Shown here one piece after another: positions 23,865 through 33,010 of a stretch of 43,032 nt of DNA (its first letter is position 1; every line of letters starts with the position of its first letter). This DNA is from an uncultured Erysipelotrichaceae bacterium. GTDB lineage: Bacteria; Bacillota_I; Bacilli_A; Erysipelotrichales; Erysipelotrichaceae. The DNA lies in the NCBI GenBank assembly GCA_902775735.1, contig CACYNH010000024.1, forward strand, positions 1 through 43,032. The letters are read 5' to 3'. The notes beneath the pieces were generated by a model that ran no database searches, was not told the DNA's origin, and saw only the letters and a list, made by a program, of their open reading frames with translations. A program made the translations under genes and the position numbers.

Positions 23865-26034
23865 ATTGCTGGCGCCGGCCGGCAGTATGGATTCCCTCAA
23901 AGCGGCAGTGGCCGCCGGCTGCGACGCTGTTTATCTTGGCATGACCAATTTCTCCGCCCGCGCTTTCGCCGGCAATTTTGACCGTGAACAGCTGCAGGCA
24001 GCGGTCCGTTACTGCCATACACGCAATGTGAAAGTCTACGTCACGATGAATACAATGCTGTATGAGACGGAGATCGAAAACGCCGTTAAGGATGTCGATT
24101 TCCTTTATCACGCCGATGTCGACGCACTGCTGATCCAGGACTTCGGTCTGTTTGATTATGTGCGCACCTGCTATCCGGACTTTGACGTTCACTGTTCCAC
24201 CCAGATGCACATCCATAACCTTGCCGGCGTGAAATTCATGCAGAGCCAGGGGGCCGCCCGGGTCGTCATGGCCAGGGAAACGCCAATTGAACTGATTGAG
24301 GAAGCGGTGAAAACAGGCATGGAAATTGAAGTGTTCGCCTATGGCGCCATCTGCATTTCCTATTCCGGTCAGTGCCTGATGAGCGCTTCCCTGAAAAACA
24401 GATCCGCCAACCGCGGCATGTGCGCCCAGTGCTGCCGTCTGAAATACTTCCATGAAGACGGAACGCCGTTTGAGGAAGGGGAATATCTTCTTTCCCCCAA
24501 GGACCTCAACGTCATCGACCGCCTGCCAGAACTGATGAAGGCGGGGGTCAGCAGCCTCAAGGTGGAAGGCCGCATGAAACGGCCGGAATATGTTTATCTT
24601 GTCATAAAAACTTTCCGGGATGCGATCGACGCCTTTGCGGAAGGAAGGGATTATAAAGTTTCTTTCAAACGGCAGAAGGAACTGCTGTTAATGTTCAACC
24701 GCGGCTTCTCGCACGGCCATCTTTTCCATGACGGCACTGAAGAGAGGATGAGCTGGTACCGGCCCAACCACATGGGCATCACCATCGGCACCGTGGTCCG
24801 CTATGAAAAGGGCAGGGTTCTGGTGAAGCTCACCGACACACTGAATCAGAACGACGGACTCAGGATCCTCAACGAACCAACAGACACAGGTCTGACCGCG
24901 GTCAAGATTGAAAAGGACGGCCGTCTGGTTTCATCAGCTTCCGCGGGGGATACGGTCTGGCTTGAATGCAAGTCAAAGCCGGTTCCGAAAAAGGGACAGA
25001 AGCTGCATAAGACTTCCGATAAGAAACTGATCGATTTTATTGATTCAGAGATCGCTCAGGAAAGAACGTCGCCGGTTTCCATGCATTATGAAGCTTACGC
25101 CGGCAAACCGTTCACGGTCACAGTCAGAGATGAGCGTGACAATACCGTCAGCGCTTCCAGTGACTTTATCGTTGAACCAGCCAGAAGCGCGCCTTTGTCA
25201 GCTGAAAAGATCATTTCCTCTTTAAGCAAAACCGGCGGTCTGCCTTATGAGGCGGTCACAGTTGAAGGGGAAGCAGGGGATATCTTCATGCCTGTATCCG
25301 TGATGAATGAAACCAGAAGACAGGCGCTTGAAAAGCTCAATGAATTAAGATCCGTTCTTCATCCTTTACGCACAGAAGCAAAGCCGTATCACTGTGAGCT
25401 GGAAAAGAGAACAGGCTGGAATGAGCAGGTTCTTCTGATCACAAATGAAAAGGATCCGGAAGGCTGGAATGAGAGTGAATATACACTGACATACGCTGCT
25501 GATCCGGTGCAGCCTCTTCAGAATGAAGCGGTCCGTCAAAAGCACATGATTCTTTCACAGGCCGGCGATTTCGGCATGGACAATGAAGACTGCCTGGCCG
25601 GTATGACGCTCAATATCGCCAATTCCTACGCCGCCGCTTACGCTCTGAAGCAGAAAGGTGTTTCGGGTGTGATCTTCAGTTCGGAAATGAACAATGAGCA
25701 GATCAGAAGCACGCTTGAGGCCTTTGAAAAAAGGTATGGGTTTGCGCCTTATACGGCAAGGCTTGTCTATGGCCGGAGAACCTTAATGTATATCAAGGAC
25801 GGTTTCCTGAAAAGCCGCAATGAAAACACAATCGCAGATTTTCATGGATATATATTCAAACTGGCATATAATAGTGGCAAGGTTGAAATCAAAGAGCCTC
25901 ACCCGTATGTCAGCGACAACCCTTACTGCATGGCGAGCGCGGTGCTCATTGACGGAAAACCTGATGAATATAAGGAGATAACAGAAGAAGCTTATGAAGA
26001 ATTTCATGAAAGAATTCAAAGAATTCGCCCTTAA
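23851..26034 (+). CDS. U32 family protein, RlhA/TrhP-like RNA hydroxylation factor
   Basis: 727 residues. The N-terminal U32 domain begins with ELLAPAGSMDSLKAAVAAGCDAVYLG and contains the family cysteines in YSGQCLMSASLKNRSANRGMCAQCCR, which may hold a metal or iron-sulfur cluster. Long C-terminal DUF3656-type regions follow (about 370-727). Members once annotated as collagenases are now linked to prephenate-dependent hydroxylation of tRNA U34 or 23S rRNA in Escherichia coli. Bacillus has two smaller U32 proteins within the udk operon; here one large protein lies elsewhere. Its end overlaps mscL by 41 bases. Confidence 0.88.
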   Translation: MRKPELLAPAGSMDSLKAAVAAGCDAVYLGMTNFSARAFAGNFDREQLQAAVRYCHTRNVKVYVTMNTMLYETEIENAVKDVDFLYHADVDALLIQDFGLFDYVRTCYPDFDVHCSTQMHIHNLAGVKFMQSQGAARVVMARETPIELIEEAVKTGMEIEVFAYGAICISYSGQCLMSASLKNRSANRGMCAQCCRLKYFHEDGTPFEEGEYLLSPKDLNVIDRLPELMKAGVSSLKVEGRMKRPEYVYLVIKTFRDAIDAFAEGRDYKVSFKRQKELLLMFNRGFSHGHLFHDGTEERMSWYRPNHMGITIGTVVRYEKGRVLVKLTDTLNQNDGLRILNEPTDTGLTAVKIEKDGRLVSSASAGDTVWLECKSKPVPKKGQKLHKTSDKKLIDFIDSEIAQERTSPVSMHYEAYAGKPFTVTVRDERDNTVSASSDFIVEPARSAPLSAEKIISSLSKTGGLPYEAVTVEGEAGDIFMPVSVMNETRRQALEKLNELRSVLHPLRTEAKPYHCELEKRTGWNEQVLLITNEKDPEGWNESEYTLTYAADPVQPLQNEAVRQKHMILSQAGDFGMDNEDCLAGMTLNIANSYAAAYALKQKGVSGVIFSSEMNNEQIRSTLEAFEKRYGFAPYTARLVYGRRTLMYIKDGFLKSRNENTIADFHGYIFKLAYNSGKVEIKEPHPYVSDNPYCMASAVLIDGKPDEYKEITEEAYEEFHERIQRIRP

Positions 26035-26380
26035 GGGAAACGTCATGGACATGGCTGTCGGTGTCATCATCGGCGGTGCCTTCTCAGCAATCATCACAGC
26101 CCTCATCGAAAACATCATCAACCCGATCATCGGCCTGGCATTCCAGACTGACTTCAGTGAAGTCGTCATCCATATGGGTTCCGTCGACCTCGGCATCGGC
26201 GCCTTCATTTCCGCAGTCATCAACTTCATCCTGATGGCTCTGGTTCTCTTCATTCTTGTCAAGTCCGTTAACAAGATCAAGGCAATGAATGAAAAGCCTG
26301 CCGAACCGGCACCCGCTCCGGCAAAGAGCGATGAGCTGGTCGCCCTCGAAAAGATCGTTGAACTTCTCGAAAAGAAATAA
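25994..26380 (+). CDS. mscL: Large-conductance mechanosensitive channel MscL
   Basis: 128 residues. It protects the cell against hypo-osmotic burst. The N-terminal helix FKEFALKGNVMDMAVGVIIGGAFSAIITALIENIINPIIG is typical (first membrane helix), a second helix spans about 70-92, and a charged cytoplasmic coil ends ALEKIVELLEKK. An Ala/Pro linker (EPAPAPAKS) precedes the coil. The reading frame begins inside the U32 gene in another frame, either at 25994 or at ATG 26006. AAGGAG (25972-25977) is rather far, so translation may depend on ribosomes finishing the U32 frame. Confidence 0.92.
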   Translation: MKNFMKEFKEFALKGNVMDMAVGVIIGGAFSAIITALIENIINPIIGLAFQTDFSEVVIHMGSVDLGIGAFISAVINFILMALVLFILVKSVNKIKAMNEKPAEPAPAPAKSDELVALEKIVELLEKK

Positions 26381-26401
26381 GACTGTATTGATGATTCTTT
26401 C

Positions 26402-26430
26402 AAGAGCTGCTTACCTGAGCGGCTCTTTTT
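26402..26430 (+). terminator. Terminator of mscL
   Basis: AAGAGCTGCT (26402-26411) pairs with AGCGGCTCTT (26418-26427), one wobble, loop TACCTG, then T run. Confidence 0.92.
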
Positions 26431-26464
26431 CTGTATGCGTGCATAGCACAGGCGCCGCTTTTTC

Positions 26465-26493
26465 TTTAATACAGGAGCTTATTTTGGTATAAT
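26465..26493 (+). promoter_or_regulatory. Promoter of the smc operon
   Basis: Extended -10 TGG-TATAAT (perfect -10 at 26488-26493) with a weak -35 TTTAAT (26465-26470) at 17 bases. AGGGAG and the smc ATG follow. Confidence 0.7.
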
Positions 26494-26520
26494 AGTGCGG
26501 GTTATGCCCAGGGAGTTTTC

Positions 26521-29463
26521 ATGTTTCTGAAACGAATTGAAATGCAGGGATTCAAATCCTTTGCCGATAAAACGATTATTTCATTTGACCATCCGCTGAC
26601 CGGGATCGTCGGTCCCAACGGCTGCGGCAAGTCGAATATCACCGACGCGGTCAGATGGGTACTGGGTGAGCAGAGCGCCAGACAGATGCGCGGGGACAAG
26701 ATGAATGACGTCATCTTCGCCGGCAGCGCCGACCGCCGCCGCGTCAACATGGCGGAAGTCACCCTGGTTTTTGATAATTCCTCCAAGATTCTCAACGATG
26801 AACGCGAGGAACTGGAAGTCACCCGCCGTCTTTACCGTGATTCCGGCGACGCGGAATATCTCATCAACCGCCGCAATGTCCGCTTAAAGGACGTCGTCGA
26901 TCTTTTTCTTGACACCGGTCTTGGCCGGGATTCGCTCTCGATCATTTCGCAGGGCAACGTCCTGACTTTCGCCGAAGCCAAGCCCTATGAAAGAAGGGGC
27001 ATCTTTGAAGAGGCAGCCGGAGTCGCCAAATACAAGAAGAGGAAAATGGAATCGATCTCAAAGCTGCAGCGGACAACCGACAACCTTGAGCGCTCCACCG
27101 ATGTGCTCCTTGAGCTTGAAAAACAGGTTTCTCCTCTGAAGCGCCAGGCCCGCAAGGCTGAGATCTACAGAGAAAAGAAGAAGCGTCTTGAGGAAATCGA
27201 AATCAACGTCCTGGTCCAGGACATCGACCAGATGTCGCAGGAAATCGAAACCGCAAAAAAGACACTCTTTGACATTGAGGCCAAGGCGCAGATGTATTCC
27301 ACCTCCATCCAGGTCAGCGAACTGCGGATCGCCGAGGGAAGAAAATCTGTGCGTGATCTGGACAATGAAATCAACGCCCTTCAGGATGAGCTGATGGCGA
27401 ATTATAACGAGGTTTCAGCTCTTGAAGCCCGCAAGACAGAGCTGGATGAAAGAAGAAAGTATATCGTGCAGACCGGCGACGCGGAAGCCAGAGCCAGAGA
27501 GCTGCGCGGACTGCTCGAAACCGCGAAGTTTGAGTATGACGACCGTCAGGAAAGACTTAACGGGCTCAACAATGAAATGGCGCTGCTCACCGAGCAGCTC
27601 AGCAACTGCGCCCAGAGAATCGCCGACAGTATGGCCGCCTATGAACGCGAAAGCAATCTTCTGCGCCAGCTGGAAAACAGAAAAAACGTTCTTGACCAGC
27701 TGATCGCGTCACCCTTCAACAACCAGCAGGGTGTGCGCTCCATCATCGAAAGCAGAATGGCGCTGCGGGGCATCCTCGGCGTTGTCGGCCAGGTGCTTGA
27801 GGCCGCAAACGGCTATGAAGAGGCCGTCAGCACCGCTCTTGGCGGATCGATGAACCATATCGTGACTGCCGATGAACAGTGCGCAAGAGACGCGATCCGC
27901 TTCCTCAACCGCAACCATTCAGGCAGGGCAACATTCCTGCCGCTGACAGTCATTCAGCCGAGGTATGTGCAGAAAGACGCCCTGATTATCTGCCAGAACA
28001 CAAAAGGCTATCTTGGCACCGCCAATCAGTTCGTCACCAATGACCCGGTCTTCGATCCGGTCGTGGCCGGACTTTTAGGCAATGTGCTTGTCGTTGATTC
28101 AATGGAAACCGGCAATGAGCTCAGCGCCAGAACCAGACGTCAGTACAAGATCGTCACCCTCGGCGGCGAAGTCATCCACCGAGGCGGTTCAATGACCGGC
28201 GGCAAAACCCGCAATGACGCCAACATTGTCACAATGAGGAAGGAAGCTTCCCGCATCAGCGGCGAAATCGATTCCCAGCGGGCAAGGGCGGAACTGGCCA
28301 GAAAAGCCCACGACTCGGCAAAAGCCGACAGTGAAATGATCTCAAGACGCAGAAGCGAGATCCGTGTCCAGACCGCTTCCCTTGAACAGGTCGTCGACGC
28401 GAAAAAGGCGAAATACGAAAAGCTGCGCAATGACTATTCACTGCTGAAGAATAACGAGGAAGAGGACATGGCCGACGTCCATGCCGACGAGCTTGTCATC
28501 AAACTGAACAAAGCCTATTCCAGACGTGATGAGATCACTTCCGAAATCCGCTCCAAGCGCGATCAGAGAGCGGCCCAGAACCAGGACTGCGACCGCAAGG
28601 AAGCCCAGCTCAAACAGGTCAGAAAAGACCTCGATACAGCCAACGCCGCGGCCAGCGCGATCAAAATTGACCAGTCGCGTCTTGAAACAAGAATGGAAAC
28701 CAGCCTGCAGAGGCTGACAAGCGAATACCAGCTGACCTATGAATTCGCGAAAACAAAGGTCACCGGCGAGCAGGTTGAAAACGCCAAGGAGGAAGTCGCC
28801 GCTTTAAGAGCCGACATCGAACGCCTCGGCAATGTCAACATGAACGCGCCGGAAGAATACACCGAAGTCAATGAACGCTATGAAACCATGAAGGCCGGCA
28901 TTGAGGAACTCAAGGCTGCCCGTGACAAGATTCTTGCGGCCATTGATGAAATGGACACTGTCATGAAAAAGCAGTTCCGCGAGATGTTCGACAAGATCAA
29001 CGTCGAGTTCAACGACATCTTTCGCGCTCTTTACGGCGGCGGCAAGGCAAAGCTGATTCTCGAGGATCCTTCCGATCTTCTCAACACCGGCATTGATATT
29101 GACGCCCAGCCTCCGGGCAAGGCCGTCACCAACAACAAGCTTTTCTCAGGCGGTGAAAAGAGCCTGATCGCACTGTGCGTCCTGTTTGCGATCTTAAAGG
29201 TCAAACCGGTTCCGCTCGTCATTCTTGACGAGGTTGAGGCCGCGCTGGATCCGGGCAACGTCGAGCGCTTTGCCCAGTATCTGCACAATTACACGGACCG
29301 CACACAGTTTATCGTCGTCACCCACCGGCCGGGCACAATGGAGAATACCGACGTGCTCTTCGGTGTCACCATGCAGCATCAGGGCGTCAGCCAGATGCTC
29401 AAAGTTGAGCTGCGCGAAGCCATCGACATGGCCGAGCCGGCAGTACTGGAGGCCGTATCATGA
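26521..29463 (+). CDS. smc: Chromosome segregation ATPase SMC
   Basis: 980 residues, about 200 fewer than Bacillus SMC. The N-terminal head has Walker A GPNGCGKSN (31-39). An N-terminal coil runs from about 165 to 400, and a hinge from about 405 to 560 (GILGVVGQVLEAANGYEEAV to HRGGSMTGG). A returning coil follows to about 790, then the C-terminal head with signature LFSGGEKSL and Walker B LVILDEVEAALDP. The ABC motifs are complete, so this is a functional condensin with arms about 100 residues shorter each. AGGGAG lies 5 bases before the ATG. It overlaps ftsY by 4 bases, the same pairing as in Bacillus, where the order is rnc-smc-ftsY. Confidence 0.97.
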   Translation: MFLKRIEMQGFKSFADKTIISFDHPLTGIVGPNGCGKSNITDAVRWVLGEQSARQMRGDKMNDVIFAGSADRRRVNMAEVTLVFDNSSKILNDEREELEVTRRLYRDSGDAEYLINRRNVRLKDVVDLFLDTGLGRDSLSIISQGNVLTFAEAKPYERRGIFEEAAGVAKYKKRKMESISKLQRTTDNLERSTDVLLELEKQVSPLKRQARKAEIYREKKKRLEEIEINVLVQDIDQMSQEIETAKKTLFDIEAKAQMYSTSIQVSELRIAEGRKSVRDLDNEINALQDELMANYNEVSALEARKTELDERRKYIVQTGDAEARARELRGLLETAKFEYDDRQERLNGLNNEMALLTEQLSNCAQRIADSMAAYERESNLLRQLENRKNVLDQLIASPFNNQQGVRSIIESRMALRGILGVVGQVLEAANGYEEAVSTALGGSMNHIVTADEQCARDAIRFLNRNHSGRATFLPLTVIQPRYVQKDALIICQNTKGYLGTANQFVTNDPVFDPVVAGLLGNVLVVDSMETGNELSARTRRQYKIVTLGGEVIHRGGSMTGGKTRNDANIVTMRKEASRISGEIDSQRARAELARKAHDSAKADSEMISRRRSEIRVQTASLEQVVDAKKAKYEKLRNDYSLLKNNEEEDMADVHADELVIKLNKAYSRRDEITSEIRSKRDQRAAQNQDCDRKEAQLKQVRKDLDTANAAASAIKIDQSRLETRMETSLQRLTSEYQLTYEFAKTKVTGEQVENAKEEVAALRADIERLGNVNMNAPEEYTEVNERYETMKAGIEELKAARDKILAAIDEMDTVMKKQFREMFDKINVEFNDIFRALYGGGKAKLILEDPSDLLNTGIDIDAQPPGKAVTNNKLFSGGEKSLIALCVLFAILKVKPVPLVILDEVEAALDPGNVERFAQYLHNYTDRTQFIVVTHRPGTMENTDVLFGVTMQHQGVSQMLKVELREAIDMAEPAVLEAVS

Positions 29464-30434
29464 GTTTTCTGAGCAAATTGAAAGACAGATTCTTCAAAAA
29501 AGAGGAAGAAGAAAAAGCCGTTTATCTTTCCGGTTTCAAAAAAGCAAGACAGACCTTCGGCGACCAGCTGAGCGAGATGCGCTATGAATTCAAGGGCGTC
29601 GATGACGAATTCCTTGAACAGCTGACCATCATCCTGCTGGAAAGCGATGTCGGCATTGAGACAGCCGACCTGATCTGCGACCGCCTGCGTGAAAAATGCA
29701 CGGATTTCCCGGGTCTGACTTTCCACTGGGCGATGAATTTCCTGATCGAAATCATGCAGGAGGTGTATAACGAATATGAGGATACACCGATCACCTACAA
29801 TGAAAACGGCACAACCGTGATCCTGCTGGAAGGCGTCAACGGTTCCGGCAAGACCACAACCGCCGCCAAACTGGCAAGAATGTATATGCAGCAGGGAAAG
29901 AGCGTCGCCTTTGTCGCAGCCGACACATTCCGCGCCGGCGCCATTGACCAGCTGGCCAAATGGGGTGAAAGACTGGGCGTCCACTGCATCAAGGGCAGGG
30001 AGAACGGCGATCCCAGCGCCGCGATCGTCGACGGCTGCCGCTATGCCAAAGAGAACAATATCGACATTCTCTTATGCGATACGGCAGGGCGCTTGCAGAA
30101 CAAGGTCAACCTGATGAACGAGCTGTCCAAGATGAACCGTGTCTCGGCCCGTGAAATCGAAGGCGCCCCGCACAATGTCTGGCTCGTCCTGGACGCGACA
30201 ACAGGCCAGAACGGTCTGTCCCAGGCGGAGGTGTTTGCCGATTCGACAACACTGTCCGGCATCATCCTGACCAAAATGGACGGAACCGCCAAAGGCGGCA
30301 TCGTCCTGGCGATCAAGCACAAGCTCCATGTGCCGGTGCTGTTTATCGGTCTGGGCGAACAGCCGGAGGATCTGCGTCCGTTCGATCTGGACACATATCT
30401 CTACAGCATTTCAGAAGGCCTGGGCAATGAATAA
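29460..30434 (+). CDS. ftsY: Signal recognition particle receptor FtsY
   Basis: 324 residues. It is the membrane-associated GTPase that receives ribosome-SRP complexes. A short charged N-terminal A region (about 1-30) is followed by the N domain and the G domain with GVNGSGKTT (125-133), [16 protein letters not shown] (207-211) and [10 protein letters not shown] (271-280). [13 protein letters not shown] closes the protein. The start overlaps smc by 4 bases and the end overlaps ylxM by 8, so the three are one operon. ffh is not in the window. Confidence 0.97.
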   Translation: MSFLSKLKDRFFKKEEEEKAVYLSGFKKARQTFGDQLSEMRYEFKGVDDEFLEQLTIILLESDVGIETADLICDRLREKCTDFPGLTFHWAMNFLIEIMQEVYNEYEDTPITYNENGTTVILLEGVNGSGKTTTAAKLARMYMQQGKSVAFVAADTFRAGAIDQLAKWGERLGVHCIKGRENGDPSAAIVDGCRYAKENNIDILLCDTAGRLQNKVNLMNELSKMNRVSAREIEGAPHNVWLVLDATTGQNGLSQAEVFADSTTLSGIILTKMDGTAKGGIVLAIKHKLHVPVLFIGLGEQPEDLRPFDLDTYLYSISEGLGNE

Positions 30435-30741
30435 AATCGAAGTCAACAATCTGCTTGATTTCTACGCGCCGCTCCTGACTGAAAGGCAGAGAACCATCTG
30501 CGATTACTATTTCCGCGAAGATTATTCGCTGCAGGAAATCGCGGAAATGGAAGGGATCTCCCGGGCCGCCGTCCATGACACCGTCAAAAGGTGCCAGGCG
30601 GAACTGGAATCCTATGAGGAAAAGCTGCACTGCTATTCCGGCTATAAAAAGCGGATGCGGCTGTATGAAAGGATGAAACAGCAGGCAAATGAGGAAATCA
30701 GTCGTCTGCTTGATCAATGTATAGAAACTGAAATTGAATAA
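30427..30741 (+). CDS. ylxM: YlxM/p13-like putative SRP regulator (UPF0122)
   Basis: 104 residues. It has a helix-turn-helix of sigma-70 region 4 type: [20 protein letters not shown] followed by [19 protein letters not shown]. The family binds SRP components and stimulates Ffh GTPase in streptococci. The ATG at 30427 is within the end of ftsY. In most Bacillota ylxM is followed by ffh; here ackA follows instead. Confidence 0.92.
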   Translation: MNKIEVNNLLDFYAPLLTERQRTICDYYFREDYSLQEIAEMEGISRAAVHDTVKRCQAELESYEEKLHCYSGYKKRMRLYERMKQQANEEISRLLDQCIETEIE

Positions 30742-30751
30742 GGAGGTAAAC

Positions 30752-31948
30752 ATGAGTAAGGTTATTGCGGTCAATTCCGGTTCATCATCACTGAAGTTCC
30801 AGCTGTTCGACATGCCCAGCGAAACTGTCCTGACAAGCGGACAGGCTGAGCGTATCGGCCAGGACATGGGCACATTCACAATCAAGTACAACGGTGAAAA
30901 GCACGTCACCAATCTGCCGCTGCCGGATCACAAGGCAGCCGTCAATCTGCTCCTCAAGAGCCTGACTGACCTGGGCATCGTTGAAAGCCTTGATGAAATC
31001 AAGGGTGCCGGCCACAGAATCGTCCAGGGCGGCGCTTACTTCAGCGGCTCCGCTGTTGTCGATGACGATGTTGTTGCCAAGGTTGATGAACTGTGCGAAC
31101 TGGCTCCGCTTCACAACTATGCGCACCTTGTCTGCTACAAGGCATTCAAGGAAGCTCTGCCTGAAATCGGACACGTCTTTGTCTTTGACACAGCGTTCCA
31201 TCAGACAATGGGTCCTGAATCCTATCTCTTCCCGGTACCTTATGACTGGTATACACAGTACAAGATCCGCCGCTATGGCGCCCATGGCACCAGCCACTGG
31301 TATGTCAACAGAAGAACAGCCGAAATCATGGGCAAGCCGGTTGAATCCCTGAACATGATCACCTGCCATCTGGGCAACGGTGCTTCCATTTCCGCGATCA
31401 AGGACGGCAAGTGCGTCAACACATCCATGGGCCTGACACCGCTCGGCGGCATCATGATGGGCACACGTTCCGGCGACATCGACCCGACAGTCGTCTTCTA
31501 CATGATGAAGAAGCTGGAATGCACACCGGATGAAATGGACACATTCCTCAACAAGCGTTCCGGCATGCTGGGCGTTTCCGGCATCAGCTCCGACGCCAGA
31601 GACATCCAGGCTGCTGTTGATGAAGGCAACGAAAGAGCAATCCTGACAGTTGACCTTTACACAAACAGAGTCATCAACGTCATCGGCGGCTACTACATGC
31701 AGCTGGGACATGTTGACGCGATCGTCTTCACTGCGGGTCTTGGCGAAAATGACGCCCAGATGCGTGAAAGAGTCCTGAAGAAGCTCGAAGAAGGCATGGG
31801 CATCTCCATCGACTACGATCTCAACAAGACAATCCATGGCAAGGAATGCAAGATCTCCAAGCCTGATTCAAAGATTGAAGTCTACGTCATCCCGACCAAC
31901 GAAGAGCTTGTCATTGCCCGCGATACAGTCAGACTGCTCGGCTTATGA
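30752..31948 (+). CDS. ackA: Acetate kinase
   Basis: 398 residues, standard length. It converts acetyl phosphate and ADP to acetate and ATP in fermentation. The N-terminal VIAVNSGSSSLKFQLFDM and central GAHGTSHWYVN, CHLGNGASI and GIMMGTRSGDIDP (adenosine-binding and phosphate motifs) are intact. AGGAGG (30740-30745) overlaps the ylxM stop, 6 bases before the ATG. Codon use is strongly biased, as for a highly expressed enzyme. pta is not adjacent. It overlaps nrnA by 4 bases. Confidence 0.97.
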   Translation: MSKVIAVNSGSSSLKFQLFDMPSETVLTSGQAERIGQDMGTFTIKYNGEKHVTNLPLPDHKAAVNLLLKSLTDLGIVESLDEIKGAGHRIVQGGAYFSGSAVVDDDVVAKVDELCELAPLHNYAHLVCYKAFKEALPEIGHVFVFDTAFHQTMGPESYLFPVPYDWYTQYKIRRYGAHGTSHWYVNRRTAEIMGKPVESLNMITCHLGNGASISAIKDGKCVNTSMGLTPLGGIMMGTRSGDIDPTVVFYMMKKLECTPDEMDTFLNKRSGMLGVSGISSDARDIQAAVDEGNERAILTVDLYTNRVINVIGGYYMQLGHVDAIVFTAGLGENDAQMRERVLKKLEEGMGISIDYDLNKTIHGKECKISKPDSKIEVYVIPTNEELVIARDTVRLLGL

Positions 31949-32892
31949 TTGATTTCAATGCCCTTAACAGGGCCATTGAAGAAGCTGACTCAATCATATT
32001 ATTTCATCATATCAATCCAGACTGCGACGCCCTTGGCTCGCAGTTTGGTTTAAAGAGCTGGCTCAATGAGAATTACCCTGACAAAAAGGTATACGCCTGC
32101 GGGACAATGACATCCTCACAGGGGGAATGGCCGGCCAGTGACGCATATGATGAAGAGATCATCGCCCGCTCCACCGCCATTGTCCTGGACACGGCGACGG
32201 CAGTCAGAACCGATGATCAGAGATTCATGCAGGCACAAAAAGTTGTGCGCGTTGACCATCATCCCATCAGCGAGCCCTATGGCGATGTGGTACTGGTCGA
32301 TCCAAAAGCAGCGGCCACATGCGAAATCCTGAGCGCCTATTTCCGCTTTGCCGGAAAGAACGTTTCTGTCAGGACCGCGGAATTTCTCTATAAAGGACTG
32401 CTGACCGACACCCTGCGCTTTTCCACCACCAACACCACTTCGGAGACTCTGAAAGAAGCGGCGTGGCTGGCGGAGAAGGGGATTGATATTCCTTCTTTAA
32501 ACCGTGAGCTCTTCGATCTTTCGATGAATGAGTTCCGTCTGACTTCTCTGATCCGCTCGAAAGTCAGTATCGAAGCCTGCGGCTTCGCCTGGCTGATCAT
32601 GAGTGAACACGAACAGCAGGAATACGGCGTCAGCGGCAGTGAGGCAAGAGGCCACATCGATGAAATCGGCCATGTCAAAGATTTTAAGGTCTGGGCGATG
32701 TTCACAGAGCGCTATATCGATGAAGGCACTGTTTATGATGGCTCCCTGCGATCCAAAAAGGCGGCTGTCAACAGCATCGCTTCCCTGTATGGCGGCGGCG
32801 GTCATAAAAACGCGGCCGGCGTCAAGGGACTCACACACAGTCAGCTTCAGGAGATTCTCGCGCTTTTAAAAAAAGCGGCGGAAGAAGAATAA
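31945..32892 (+). CDS. nrnA: DHH/DHHA1 phosphoesterase, NrnA-like nano-RNase / pAp phosphatase
   Basis: 315 residues. The N-terminal DHH domain has HHINPDCDALGSQ (metal-binding D-x-D) and RVDHHPISEPYGD. The C-terminal DHHA1 domain ends in YGGGGHKNAAGVKG. Bacillus NrnA degrades short RNA oligomers and dephosphorylates pAp. In several Bacillota it lies beside ackA, as here (4-base overlap), so it rides on the ackA transcript. A terminator follows. Confidence 0.9.
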   Translation: MIDFNALNRAIEEADSIILFHHINPDCDALGSQFGLKSWLNENYPDKKVYACGTMTSSQGEWPASDAYDEEIIARSTAIVLDTATAVRTDDQRFMQAQKVVRVDHHPISEPYGDVVLVDPKAAATCEILSAYFRFAGKNVSVRTAEFLYKGLLTDTLRFSTTNTTSETLKEAAWLAEKGIDIPSLNRELFDLSMNEFRLTSLIRSKVSIEACGFAWLIMSEHEQQEYGVSGSEARGHIDEIGHVKDFKVWAMFTERYIDEGTVYDGSLRSKKAAVNSIASLYGGGGHKNAAGVKGLTHSQLQEILALLKKAAEEE

Positions 32893-32901
32893 AACCGGAA
32901 G

Positions 32902-32926
32902 AACTTCCTTTGCGGGAAGTTTTTCT
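32902..32926 (+). terminator. Terminator of the ackA-nrnA unit
   Basis: AACTTCC (32902-32908) pairs with GGGAAGTT (32914-32921) around TTTGC, followed by TTTTC. Confidence 0.85.
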
Positions 32927-32972
32927 TTTCTATTGTTTTTTGCCGCAGACACTCATAAAAACGTGTTCTTTT

Positions 32973-32981
32973 TGCTAGAAT
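32973..32981 (+). promoter_or_regulatory. Putative extended -10 promoter of the ulaG operon
   Basis: TGC plus TAGAAT (32976-32981), no clear -35. A GGAGA Shine-Dalgarno and the ATG at 33011 follow. No operator or catabolite-repression site could be recognised. Confidence 0.45.
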
Positions 32982-33010
32982 GATAGCGAAAGATTGGAGA
33001 AAAAAATCAT

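Noticed and set aside
25867..25872. TATAAT inside the U32 gene as a promoter for mscL
   Set aside because: No extended -10 and no -35 box at any acceptable spacing; likely chance within coding sequence.
30788..31837. Long antisense open frame (349 codons) over ackA
   Set aside because: It is the reverse of a highly biased coding gene with all motifs on the + strand. It has no ribosome site and no recognisable domain.
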